This document shows positions 35,009 through 43,160 of a stretch of DNA of 49,898 nucleotides, in pieces. How positions within the stretch are numbered: the first letter of the stretch is position 1; each line of letters opens with the position of its first letter. The stretch is from an uncultured Bacteroidota bacterium. GTDB taxonomy: Bacteria > Bacteroidota > Bacteroidia > Flavobacteriales > Flavobacteriaceae. The notes beneath the pieces are model-generated. The model worked only from the letters and a program-made list of their open reading frames with translations. It did no database searches and was not told the DNA's origin. A program made the translations under genes and the position numbers. The DNA is taken from the NCBI GenBank assembly GCA_937136025.1, contig CAKZOC010000219.1, positions 1-49,898 of the forward strand, read 5' to 3'.

Positions 35009-37375
35009 TTAGTGCAACTTCCCGAATTTGAGTCCAAAGAAAAACGTCCTGGGAGCCGCGGGGCCATAAATATAGTCGGAATCCCGGGTAGGCCCCGTAT
35101 CGAAATCGTCCTGATAGCTATTGAAAATGTTCCTGATCCCACCAAAAAAGGTGACCATAAAGTCGTCGGTAAAGTCGATATGGGACTCCAGTTTCAGATT
35201 CAGGTCAAAGAAGGCCTGTACTCGATTGAGTTGTACATACCCGGTTTCACTCACAACCCTGGGAACTGTCATGGGGCCCGTATAAGTACCTGTGAGATCG
35301 AGATTAAAGCCCTCACCGGGAATCCAGGCCGTATTCAGATATCCGTAAAGGTCGGGCACACGCACAAATTTATCTATAAAAATGTCAGATTCACCGGGGG
35401 TTCCATCGGATTCAAATAGGAGCTGAGGCTCTTCGTATTGGGTGTTTTGCAGGGTGCCGCCAAGTTGAAACTGCCATTTGGGATCGGGGGAGACCCCGAG
35501 TTCAAAGTTGGTCCCATAGACCCGGGCCGGCGCACCGTTCCGCACTTCCTCGAGGATGGAGCCGTTTGGTAAAACCGCCCCCGTACTGACCAGCGTAAAA
35601 GGCCCTTCCAGGGCCGTGTAGAATCCCTCCAGGAGAAAATCCATTTGCAACAGGCCCCTGGTTCGGGTGTAGTTCAGGGAGGCCGTAAACGCATTCGAAT
35701 ACTCCGTCTGCAGGTCCTCGGAAAGGATGACGAACTGAGGCTCTCCTCCCACACTGGAGATATGCAGGTCTTCGTTGAAGGCCTGAGGCGCCCGGAATCC
35801 CCGGGCATACCCTCCTCTTAGTCTAAGCTCCTTCAACAGCTGGTAGGAAAGCGTGATCCGCGGAGAGAAAGCCGTCTGGTCCAGATCTACCTCCCGATTG
35901 ATACCCCCGACAGCGTAATCCCCGTTTACGTTTACGTGGTCCAGCCGGGCCCCAAGAAGCGCGATAAAACGGTCGTTGGGTTTCCATTCATACTGGGCAT
36001 ACCCTCCAAGGGCATTGACACTCTGATCGATGAGCCGATTGTATCCCGGTATCTGGTCTTCAGTAGCGGTATGCGTGAATTCCACGCCATACGTCAGCAC
36101 ATCTGAATTACGGAGTGTTTGTGTTCCCTGTGCCCCGCTGACCCACGCCAGGTCGTCCGTGTTGCCGAAAGCATTGTTCGCCAGGGCACTGTCCTGAGGG
36201 GTCCGGGACCCGCCCAGTCCTCCGTAATAACTTTCACGCTGCGTATAGGAAGCTGAGGTGTAGAACTGAAATTGTGAGGTATGCTCCTTGTTTTTCAACT
36301 CGTAATCCAACCCCCCGATAAAGGTGTCATGATCCAGTTCTTCGGTAATATCGGTAAACTGCGGGGCCAGATCCAACCGGTCCCCTCCCCGGCGGTATTC
36401 GTCAATGGCAGTGAGATTCAGGGAAATACGACTGCGGTCCGAAGGTCTATAAAAGGCCTTGGCACCTATTGTTGTATTGCGGAGTTTTACGATTTCCGTA
36501 AATCCGTCATCATTGGCATCATAGGGATCCCGATTGCGGTAGTTGCCGTAAAGTGTAAAACCGCTTTTCAAGTCATCGGCCACGCTGGAGGTATTAAAGG
36601 TGAGTATGCGGTCGGGTTGTTGACCGTCGATCAGCGCCAGGGTACTTCCGACTTCCCAGGTGTTGAGGATGGGATCTTTTGTGATGATGTTTACGGTGCC
36701 GGCCACGGCATTGGAACCATAGAGGGCTGAACCTCCGCTTCTCACGACTTCAACCCGCTCGATAATATTGCTTGGAATCTGCTCCAGCCCATATACGCCG
36801 AGCAGGGAAGAAAAGACCGGTCGGCTGTTCAGCAGGATTTGGGTATAACTCCCATCCAGCCCGTTGAGCCGTACCTGGGTAAAACCGCAGTTTTGGCAAT
36901 TGGTTTCGACACGTACCCCTGGTGCGAAACTCAGGCCATCCGCCACGGAGATCGACTGTGTGGCGTTCAGGAGTCGGGGCCTCAGGGTGGAAACCACTAC
37001 CGGAGTGCTCTTTCGCTCTACCCGGTTGCGGGTAGCACTGATGACCACTTCATCCAGTCCAAGCGCATCTTCAATGAGCTCAAAATCCAGGGAGACAGGC
37101 CTTCCCTCTGCTAAAATTTCCCGGGAAATAGTCCGGTATCCCTGGGCGCGGACCGTAACGGTCCACCTTCCTGAAGGAGCGGACAATGCATAGGCCCCCT
37201 TTTCGTCTGCCATCACACCCTTAACCCCATCTCCCAGAAAGACAGCGGCAAAGGGCAGGGGTTTTCCCTGGGCCGTGACCTGTCCTGAAACCGGGGTGCC
37301 CGATTCCTGCCCCATTACTGTGACCGTATAACAGCAGAGCACGAGGAGCGTGTAAATGAGTCTTAGGGGTAACAT
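35009..37375 (-). CDS. TonB-dependent receptor, probably for a metal or metal complex
   Basis: 788 residues. Signal peptide (LIYTLLVLCCYTVTVMGQ), carboxypeptidase-regulatory-like domain (about 25-110), plug (about 115-240) and barrel. The plug holds ETNCQNCGFTQVRLNGLDG, a CxxC found in a widespread Bacteroidota receptor group, followed by SALYGSNAVAGTVNIITKDP. The barrel ends with an aromatic-rich strand (FFFGLKFGKLH). It diverges from a DtxR-type regulator and ZIP transporter, and a DtxR-like operator covers its -7 element. Metal-controlled uptake of manganese, iron or zinc is therefore inferred; the ligand is not shown by the sequence. Confidence 0.9.
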   Translation of the reverse strand: MLPLRLIYTLLVLCCYTVTVMGQESGTPVSGQVTAQGKPLPFAAVFLGDGVKGVMADEKGAYALSAPSGRWTVTVRAQGYRTISREILAEGRPVSLDFELIEDALGLDEVVISATRNRVERKSTPVVVSTLRPRLLNATQSISVADGLSFAPGVRVETNCQNCGFTQVRLNGLDGSYTQILLNSRPVFSSLLGVYGLEQIPSNIIERVEVVRSGGSALYGSNAVAGTVNIITKDPILNTWEVGSTLALIDGQQPDRILTFNTSSVADDLKSGFTLYGNYRNRDPYDANDDGFTEIVKLRNTTIGAKAFYRPSDRSRISLNLTAIDEYRRGGDRLDLAPQFTDITEELDHDTFIGGLDYELKNKEHTSQFQFYTSASYTQRESYYGGLGGSRTPQDSALANNAFGNTDDLAWVSGAQGTQTLRNSDVLTYGVEFTHTATEDQIPGYNRLIDQSVNALGGYAQYEWKPNDRFIALLGARLDHVNVNGDYAVGGINREVDLDQTAFSPRITLSYQLLKELRLRGGYARGFRAPQAFNEDLHISSVGGEPQFVILSEDLQTEYSNAFTASLNYTRTRGLLQMDFLLEGFYTALEGPFTLVSTGAVLPNGSILEEVRNGAPARVYGTNFELGVSPDPKWQFQLGGTLQNTQYEEPQLLFESDGTPGESDIFIDKFVRVPDLYGYLNTAWIPGEGFNLDLTGTYTGPMTVPRVVSETGYVQLNRVQAFFDLNLKLESHIDFTDDFMVTFFGGIRNIFNSYQDDFDTGPTRDSDYIYGPAAPRTFFFGLKFGKLH

Positions 37376-37380
37376 TTTTG

Positions 37381-37412
37381 TTTAGGTAAATAAATATTTA
37401 GGCAAATCTAAA
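37381..37412. promoter_or_regulatory. DtxR/MntR-like operator over TonB receptor promoter
   Basis: TTTAGGTAAAT (37381) and TTTAGGCAAAT (37397) are direct repeats 16 bp apart. The second also forms the dyad TTTAG-N6-CTAAA (37397-37412). It overlaps the leftward -7 element TAGATTTG (37403-37410), so binding would block the receptor promoter. Confidence 0.6.
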
Positions 37413-37436
37413 AATATGTTTTTGTAAATAAAAATG

Positions 37437-37444
37437 TAATTTTG
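37437..37444 (+). promoter_or_regulatory. -7 element (TAATTTTG) for the DtxR-type gene
   Basis: Perfect TAnnTTTG match, 17 bases before the ATG at 37462. The operator at 37381-37412 lies about 25-55 bases upstream, where it could also affect this promoter. No TTG at the usual spacing. Confidence 0.45.
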
Positions 37445-37461
37445 AGGTAAGAACAAAATCC

Positions 37462-38121
37462 ATGACCAGTTCTGAAGAAAATTATATTAAAGGAATCTTT
37501 CATTTAAGCCAGGGGGGACAACATTCCATTACCACTTCGGCCCTGGCTGAAAAAATGGAAACCAAACCTTCTTCTGTCACCGATATGGTCAAGCGGCTCG
37601 CGGAAAAGGGGCTGTTGCACTATAAGAAATACCAGGGGGTCCGGCTTACGGAAGAGGGTGCGGGCCACGCTTTAAAGGTCATTCGGAAGCACCGGCTTTG
37701 GGAGGTTTTTTTAGTGGATAAACTGAACTTCGCCTGGGATCAGGTGCACGAAGTGGCCGAACAGCTCGAACATATCGAGAGTGAAATGCTCGTGGATCGG
37801 CTGGATGCCCTCTTGAATTTTCCTGAATTTGACCCCCATGGAGATCCCATCCCGGATAAAGAAGGCCGTTTTAAAACCCGGGAAAAGAAATTACTCAGTG
37901 CCATGCCCGCGAAGAGCCGGGGTATATGTGTGGGGGTAAAAGATTCTTCTTCTCAGTTCCTTAAATTTCTGGATAAATACCATATTGAACTGGGCAATAC
38001 GATTGAAGTATTAGAAAGAGAGAGCTTTGACCGCTCGATGCACATACAGGTCGGGAAACGGAAATTGCAAATATCGCATCAGATTGCCTCTAACCTTTAC
38101 GTAAAACCACAGCCAGAATGA
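37462..38121 (+). CDS. DtxR/MntR-family metal-dependent regulator
   Basis: 219 residues. N-terminal winged helix (SALAEKMETKPSSVTDMVKRLAEKGLLHYKKYQGVRLTEEG) at about 20-65. A dimerisation and metal-binding domain follows (HRLWEVFLVDKL ... WDQVHEVAEQLEHIES), with a DPHGDPIP motif near 130, typical of the family. The C-terminal third looks like a FeoA/SH3-type domain. It senses Mn2+ or Fe2+ and represses uptake genes; the operator before the TonB receptor is a likely target. Its stop overlaps the ZIP gene start (ATGA). Confidence 0.93.
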   Translation: MTSSEENYIKGIFHLSQGGQHSITTSALAEKMETKPSSVTDMVKRLAEKGLLHYKKYQGVRLTEEGAGHALKVIRKHRLWEVFLVDKLNFAWDQVHEVAEQLEHIESEMLVDRLDALLNFPEFDPHGDPIPDKEGRFKTREKKLLSAMPAKSRGICVGVKDSSSQFLKFLDKYHIELGNTIEVLERESFDRSMHIQVGKRKLQISHQIASNLYVKPQPE

Positions 38122-38936
38122 TTCAGACGGTTATTGAGTATTTCGAAACCATCAGTCCCATCAGGGCGGCATTGTACGCCACCCTGTTCACCTGGGGCCT
38201 GACCGCAGCCGGGGCAGGACTGGTATTTTTCTTTAAAACCATGAACAGAGCCGTGCTCGATGGGATGCTCGGGTTTACCGGAGGTGTTATGGTGGCGGCC
38301 AGTTTCTGGAGCCTTCTGGCCCCGGGGATTGAAATGACTCCCGGTGAAGGATTTCAGAAAGTGATTCCCGCGGCTGTCGGTTTCCTGTTAGGGGCGCTGT
38401 TTATTTTTGGTCTGGATAAGGTGCTTCCCCACCTGCATATTAACTTCAAGGAAAGCGAGGGACCCGCGACACCCTGGAGGCGCACCACGTTGCTTACCCT
38501 TGCCATAACCCTGCACAACATTCCTGAGGGTCTGGCGGTTGGTGTACTCTTTGGGGGAGTAGCAGCAGGTTTCGAAGGAGCCACTATCGGGTCAGCGGTA
38601 GCCCTCGCGCTCGGAATCGGTTTACAAAATTTTCCAGAGGGATTTGCCGTAGCCATGCCCCTGAGACGCTTTGGACTCAGCCGAAAAAAAAGTTTTATGT
38701 ACGGACAGGCTTCTGCAATTGTAGAACCTTTGGCCGGGGTACTGGGCGCGTGGGCCGTATTGACGTTTCAGCCCATCCTTCCCTATGCCCTCTCTTTTGC
38801 GGCCGGGGCCATGATTTTTGTGGTCGTAGAAGAAGTTATCCCGGAAACCCAACAAGATAAATACACCGACATTGCCACTATGGGCTTTATCGGTGGCTTT
38901 ATCATTATGATGGCCCTGGATGTGGGTCTTAGCTAA
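38118..38936 (+). CDS. ZIP-family metal transporter
   Basis: 272 residues, about eight membrane helices. Metal-site motifs: LHNIPEGLAVG in helix 4 and LGIGLQNFPEGFAVAMP in helix 5, with a His-poor loop between (PHLHINFKESEG). Moves Zn2+, Mn2+ or Fe2+ into the cytoplasm in most relatives. The four-base overlap with the DtxR-type regulator shows the two genes are translated together, making an autoregulated metal unit with the divergent TonB receptor. Confidence 0.93.
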   Translation: MIQTVIEYFETISPIRAALYATLFTWGLTAAGAGLVFFFKTMNRAVLDGMLGFTGGVMVAASFWSLLAPGIEMTPGEGFQKVIPAAVGFLLGALFIFGLDKVLPHLHINFKESEGPATPWRRTTLLTLAITLHNIPEGLAVGVLFGGVAAGFEGATIGSAVALALGIGLQNFPEGFAVAMPLRRFGLSRKKSFMYGQASAIVEPLAGVLGAWAVLTFQPILPYALSFAAGAMIFVVVEEVIPETQQDKYTDIATMGFIGGFIIMMALDVGLS

Positions 38937-38972
38937 GCCCCAAACATAGTTTTTGGGCCACTTTCTTAGTCC

Positions 38973-39491
38973 TTATTGGGGTTGGCTCCAGGGGGGAACC
39001 ACTCCGTTGGAACGGGCATAGGCGATCAACTGTCCTTTGTGTTCCCCGGTATGTTCGAGCACCACAAGGAGAGCCGATAACCGATTCATTTTAGCAAATC
39101 CCAAATCTACCTCCTCATTGAGGCTACCCGGGTCTAACTCCATCATCTTTTCCCGTACAAAGGCCGTTGAAGCATTGTAGGCCTTAAGAATGTTTTCCCT
39201 CCCGGTGATTTTTTCCATAGTCATTATATCCACCCCTTCCGGAGGCGGAAAACCGAGTTTCATCGCCAGATAGTAATTCGAGGCAGCCACATGCAGGATG
39301 GTTTCGCCTGTGGAGCGCACTCCCGGAGCAGGCCTCCAGTCCAGTTGGGCGTCGTCAAAGGCATTAGCCAATTCCACTATTTGCCCCTGGGCCATTTGCA
39401 GCATGCCGTCAATGCTTTTTTGGGTTACATCGCCCTGGCTGTACCCCAGAAGACTTACACACATCAGTAAAAGGACTCCGATTTTTTTCAT
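38973..39491 (-). CDS. DinB-family protein, exported
   Basis: 172 residues with a signal peptide (IGVLLLMCVSLLGYSQ), which most DinB proteins lack, so this one acts in the periplasm. Four-helix DinB fold: the metal-ligand His lies in ILHVAASNYYLAMKLG, and a second in LVVLEHTGEHKGQLIAYAR. The family includes metal-dependent thiol transferases and hydrolases; the reaction here is unknown. It is convergent with the ZIP gene, 36 bases apart. Confidence 0.85.
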   Translation of the reverse strand: MKKIGVLLLMCVSLLGYSQGDVTQKSIDGMLQMAQGQIVELANAFDDAQLDWRPAPGVRSTGETILHVAASNYYLAMKLGFPPPEGVDIMTMEKITGRENILKAYNASTAFVREKMMELDPGSLNEEVDLGFAKMNRLSALLVVLEHTGEHKGQLIAYARSNGVVPPWSQPQ

Positions 39492-39504
39492 GAGAATTGA
39501 TTTT

Positions 39505-39545
39505 GGTTACAAAGGTTGCTTAGGGGAAACCCTTTAAATGTAACC
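39505..39545. repeat. Long imperfect hairpin between DinB and S9 genes
   Basis: GGTTAC (39505-39510) pairs with GTAACC (39540-39545); inside, AAAGG pairs with CCTTT. It lies just upstream of the leftward DinB start (39491), so it could be an operator or leader hairpin. Confidence 0.4.
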
Positions 39546-39680
39546 ATAATTCCTCGGATTTAGGGGCTCAGGGGGTTTGAATTTAAATGGGGTATCCTCC
39601 CGGGACATCCCGGTCCAATGGTATTATGTAAATGCCTTACCGTTTGTGTATCTTTAGTTCTTAAATCAAACAAACACCCT

Positions 39681-41726
39681 ATGGGAAGGATTTGGCTTCT
39701 GGTATTGAGCGTTTTGGTCTTCATGATTGGAAAAGACCTGAGCGGACAGGAAAAACACTTTGAATACCTCGATGTTTTTGATTTGCAGTACGCTTCTGAT
39801 CCACAGATCCGCCCGCAGGGGGACTGGGTGGTGTACAGGCGCATGCGCTTCGATATCCTGGAAGACCGGGCCGAGGGCAACCTCTGGATGATTCGTACCG
39901 ACGGGACCGGTCATCAGAAAATGACATCCCGGGAAGTTTCGGAAAGCAGTCCCACCTGGTCTCCGGATGGACAGCGCCTCGCCTTTGTAAGCGCTACCGA
40001 TGAGGGTTCTGAAATCTACCTGTACTGGCTGGACTCGGGAAAATTTGCACGTCTGACCCAGCTGCCATCGAGTCCGGGATCGCTGAGCTGGTCCCCCGAT
40101 GGGAGGCAGTTGGCCTTTACCATGAATGTGCCTGAAAAAGCACCGGTAATTGTAAGCCTTCCACCTAAACCCAAGAATGCAAAATGGGCTGGACCACCCC
40201 GAATCACGGACCGCGTTTACCACGAGGCGGACGGGCGTGGCTATATCCCCCCCGGCTTTAGTCACCTTTTTGTGGTTTCCTCAGAAGGGGGCGCGGCCCG
40301 GCAGGTGAGTTCCGGCAATTACCACCACAGAGGGCCTGTAGCCTGGTCTTCGGACGGGACCGCCCTCTATTTTACCGGCAACCGAACAGAGGATTGGGAA
40401 TACGACTTTCGCAACAGTGAAATCTACCTCTTACATTTGAACTCCGGCGCTATTGAGGCCCTTACCGAGAGTCCGGGACCGGACAGAGGCCCGGTGATCT
40501 CCCCGGATGGTAAATACATCGCCTACACGGGCTATACCGACCGGACTCAGGCACATCAAACCTCTGAACTCCGATTGATGAATGCAGACGGGTCGGGAAA
40601 ACGCACGCTCACCGCTGCCCTGGATCGCAGTGTCAGCGGCCTGGCCTGGGATGCCAAAAGCAAGGGCATCTATTTTTCCTATGACGACAAGGGCAACACA
40701 AAAATCGGGTACATTCCCCTGTCCGGAAATGTGCAAAAACGCGCGGATAACGTGGGCGGGACTTCTATCGGCCGACCTTATGGCGGAGGCAGTTTTAGTG
40801 TAAGCTCCGACGGCACCCTCGCCTACACCCTTACCCGTCCCGAATTCCCTTCCGATATAGCGATCGCGGGGCCAAAGGATAAAGCCCCGAGGCGGGTAAC
40901 GGAGCTCAATCGCGGATTGCTGGATCAAAGGAAACTGGGCAAAGTAGAGGAAATTTGGTATACCTCTACGGTAGACGGTCGGGATATCCAGGGGTGGATC
41001 GTCTATCCGCCGGATTACGACGCCAGTAAAAAGTATCCACTGCTGGTGGAAAATCACGGGGGGCCGATTTTGAATTATGGGGATCGCTTTACGGCTGAAA
41101 TCCAATTGTACGCCTCGGCCGGGTATATCGTTTTCTATCCGAATCCCAGGGGGAGTACGAGCTATGGAGAGGAGTTTGCCAATTTGCTCTATAACAATTA
41201 TCCCGGAGATGATTACCAGGATGTCATGGATGGGGTAGATGCATGTATCGCCAAAGGCGTTGCCCATGAAGATCAGCTCTTTGTCACCGGAGGAAGTGCA
41301 GGGGGGATCATGACGGCCTGGATGATAGGGAAGAACGATCGCTTTGAAGCTGCCGTAGTCGCCAAACCCGTAATGAACTGGATCAGTAAGACCCTGGTGG
41401 CCGATAATTACTTCGGGTATGCCAACAGCCGATATCCCGGTCAGCCCTGGGAAAACTTCGAGGGGTACTGGAAATTTTCACCCCTGTCCCTTGTAGGCAA
41501 CATCACGACCCCAACCATGGTTCTGGTAGGGATGAATGATCTCAGGACGCCCCCGAGCGAAGCCAAGCAGCTTTATCACGCCCTTAAGTTGCGCAAGATT
41601 GAAACGGTTCTGGTCGAAATTCCGGAGGCCAGCCATGGGATTGCCAACCGGCCCAGCAACCTGATCAGCAAGGTGGCCCATACCCTGGCGTGGATGGATA
41701 AATATCGAACTTCAACGCCCGAATAA
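39681..41726 (+). CDS. Exported S9 peptidase (acylaminoacyl-peptidase-like)
   Basis: 681 residues from the ATG at 39681; an upstream in-frame start at 39618 would ruin the signal peptide (RIWLLVLSVLVFMIGKDLSGQ). WD40-like beta-propeller repeats (SPTWSPDGQRLAFVS, SLSWSPDGRQLAFTM, PVAWSSDGTALYFTG) precede the alpha/beta hydrolase domain. Catalytic triad: Ser539 in GGSAGG, Asp620 in MNDLRTPP and His652 in ASHGI. Cleaves oligopeptides in the periplasm. A -7-like TATCTTTA lies at 39649. The next gene starts inside its stop codon (TAATG). Confidence 0.92.
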   Translation: MGRIWLLVLSVLVFMIGKDLSGQEKHFEYLDVFDLQYASDPQIRPQGDWVVYRRMRFDILEDRAEGNLWMIRTDGTGHQKMTSREVSESSPTWSPDGQRLAFVSATDEGSEIYLYWLDSGKFARLTQLPSSPGSLSWSPDGRQLAFTMNVPEKAPVIVSLPPKPKNAKWAGPPRITDRVYHEADGRGYIPPGFSHLFVVSSEGGAARQVSSGNYHHRGPVAWSSDGTALYFTGNRTEDWEYDFRNSEIYLLHLNSGAIEALTESPGPDRGPVISPDGKYIAYTGYTDRTQAHQTSELRLMNADGSGKRTLTAALDRSVSGLAWDAKSKGIYFSYDDKGNTKIGYIPLSGNVQKRADNVGGTSIGRPYGGGSFSVSSDGTLAYTLTRPEFPSDIAIAGPKDKAPRRVTELNRGLLDQRKLGKVEEIWYTSTVDGRDIQGWIVYPPDYDASKKYPLLVENHGGPILNYGDRFTAEIQLYASAGYIVFYPNPRGSTSYGEEFANLLYNNYPGDDYQDVMDGVDACIAKGVAHEDQLFVTGGSAGGIMTAWMIGKNDRFEAAVVAKPVMNWISKTLVADNYFGYANSRYPGQPWENFEGYWKFSPLSLVGNITTPTMVLVGMNDLRTPPSEAKQLYHALKLRKIETVLVEIPEASHGIANRPSNLISKVAHTLAWMDKYRTSTPE

Positions 41727-42163
41727 TGACTCGACCCCGGCGGCATTGGTTGCTCAACCTACTGATTGTGGTATCCTTGATACTCTGCCTCCTGGCCTTC
41801 GTTGCGCATTCCCGCACCTGGAAGCGGGTCCGGGAAGACCGGGTACAATTGTTGACGGGCTTTTATTACACGGAGATACCCTACAGGGATATTGACAGTC
41901 TTTCATGGAAAGAACAGCTGCCCCAGTTGGAAAGGGATCATGGATTTTCATTTTGGGCCCGGGAGAAAGGACACTTTAAGGATTCCCTTTTCCCCGAGCG
42001 GCCTGTGTATATTTTTGTTGACGATCTCAGGCATCCCAAACTTAAAATCAGTTACAGGGACTCCTTAATCCTGTTTTTAAATTTTGCGGACTCTGTGGAA
42101 ACCCATATGATGCACGAACTCCTGCTTCGAAAAACAGAAGGAGTGGATGACACAGATGAATAA
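41726..42163 (+). CDS. Hypothetical membrane-anchored protein, 145 aa
   Basis: 145 residues, not recognised. A single N-terminal membrane segment (LLNLLIVVSLILCLLAFVAHS) after a basic start, then a soluble, probably periplasmic domain rich in Asp, Glu and Arg (DRVQLLTGFYYTEIPYRDIDSLSWKEQLPQLERDHGF). It starts one base inside the S9 peptidase stop (TAATG), so it is translationally coupled to it and may assist or anchor that enzyme. The partnership is inference. Confidence 0.7.
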   Translation: MTRPRRHWLLNLLIVVSLILCLLAFVAHSRTWKRVREDRVQLLTGFYYTEIPYRDIDSLSWKEQLPQLERDHGFSFWAREKGHFKDSLFPERPVYIFVDDLRHPKLKISYRDSLILFLNFADSVETHMMHELLLRKTEGVDDTDE

Positions 42164-42211
42164 ATGTCCATTTTTGGGAAATTGTTAGCAATAGGGGAGT
42201 AAAGTATCCGT

Positions 42212-42219
42212 TAGCTTTG
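42212..42219 (+). promoter_or_regulatory. -7 element (TAGCTTTG) for DUF2141 gene
   Basis: Perfect TAnnTTTG match, 19 bases before the ATG at 42239. The best TTG upstream (42182) is too far at 27 bases. Confidence 0.45.
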
Positions 42220-42238
42220 AAAATAAGAGCTCTCGTCT

Positions 42239-42655
42239 ATGAAATCACTACTTTTTTGGGGAATACTGTGTATGCCTTTTTTTCTTTCAGCCCAGACCGC
42301 TACGCTGGAGGTAAAAGTCCTCGATGTTTCCTCCTCCGAGGGGGATATCCTTATTGCGCTTTACAGGGAAGAGGAGACGTTTTTAAAATTCGAACACGTC
42401 TATCGGACGCAGGGAGCACCGGCAGCAGAGGGAATGACACGGGTCGTTATAGCCGATCTTCCCTATGGGCAATACGCCCTGGCCATTTTCCATGACGAAA
42501 ACGGGAATGAAAAACTCGACACAAATTTTCTGGGTATTCCTAAAGAACCCCTGGGATTTTCAAATGCGAAATTAAAGACATTTGGACCTCCCGGATTCAA
42601 AGAATGCGTGGTAGACCTGCAGGAGGATATGGTGATTCAAATCACCCTGGAGTGA
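42239..42655 (+). CDS. DUF2141 domain-containing secreted protein
   Basis: 138 residues with a signal peptide (LLFWGILCMPFFLSAQ). The DUF2141 pattern is clear: VKVLDVSSSEGDILIALYREEETFLK, then LPYGQYALAIFHDENGNEKLDTNFLGIPKEPLGFSNA, which is strongly conserved in the family. A single beta-sandwich-like domain, function unknown. It has its own promoter element and no operon partner within 80 bases. Confidence 0.88.
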   Translation: MKSLLFWGILCMPFFLSAQTATLEVKVLDVSSSEGDILIALYREEETFLKFEHVYRTQGAPAAEGMTRVVIADLPYGQYALAIFHDENGNEKLDTNFLGIPKEPLGFSNAKLKTFGPPGFKECVVDLQEDMVIQITLE

Positions 42656-42730
42656 ATGTATAAAATCCCGCTCCGGGCATCCGCAAATTTTTAAAAAGGA
42701 CCTTTGTGATCACCCTCAATAATTCTGTAT

Positions 42731-42748
42731 CTTAAGGCAAACCTTAAG
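42731..42748. promoter_or_regulatory. 18-bp palindrome before SnoaL-like gene
   Basis: CTTAAGG-CAAA-CCTTAAG is a perfect 7-bp dyad ending nine bases before the ATG at 42758. It overlaps a weak -7 element (TATCTTAA, 42728) that is 21 bases after a TTTG. Probably a repressor site or leader hairpin. Confidence 0.45.
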
Positions 42749-42757
42749 ACCACAGAG

Positions 42758-43123
42758 ATGAACACACAACAGATTGCAAACACCCTGGTGGATTGTTGCC
42801 GAAAAGGGGAATGGGAAAAAGCGTATCAGGAACTCTACAGCCCTGAAATCGTCAGTATTGAAACAGGTGACACCTCAGACATGGGGCATATTCAAGGCAT
42901 GGACGGATTGAAAAAGAAAGGGGACTGGTGGGCAGAGACTTTTGACGTACACAGTATTGAAGTCTCAGAGCCTACCGTCGCCGATAATTGGTTTAGTGTC
43001 CGCTTTGAAATGGATACGACCCACAAACCTTCCCAGCAGCGTTCAAAGACATCCGAAATTGCCGTCTATCAGGTATTGGATGGAAAAATTGTCAGGGAAC
43101 AGTTTTTCTACGATCAACCGTAA
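42758..43123 (+). CDS. SnoaL-like / NTF2-fold protein
   Basis: 121 residues with no signal peptide. The NTF2-like pattern is visible: an N-terminal helix (NTLVDCCRKGEWEKAYQELYSPEIVSIE), a GLKKKGDWWAETFDVHSIE helix-strand, then strands (NWFSVRFEMD, SEIAVYQVLDGKIVREQFFYD). The fold covers enzymes and ligand-binding proteins; which applies is unknown. It is a single gene with a palindrome just upstream that suggests regulation. Confidence 0.8.
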   Translation: MNTQQIANTLVDCCRKGEWEKAYQELYSPEIVSIETGDTSDMGHIQGMDGLKKKGDWWAETFDVHSIEVSEPTVADNWFSVRFEMDTTHKPSQQRSKTSEIAVYQVLDGKIVREQFFYDQP

Positions 43124-43160
43124 AGTCTGAAACTTCGGGTTGAATTTATGGAAAAGCGGA

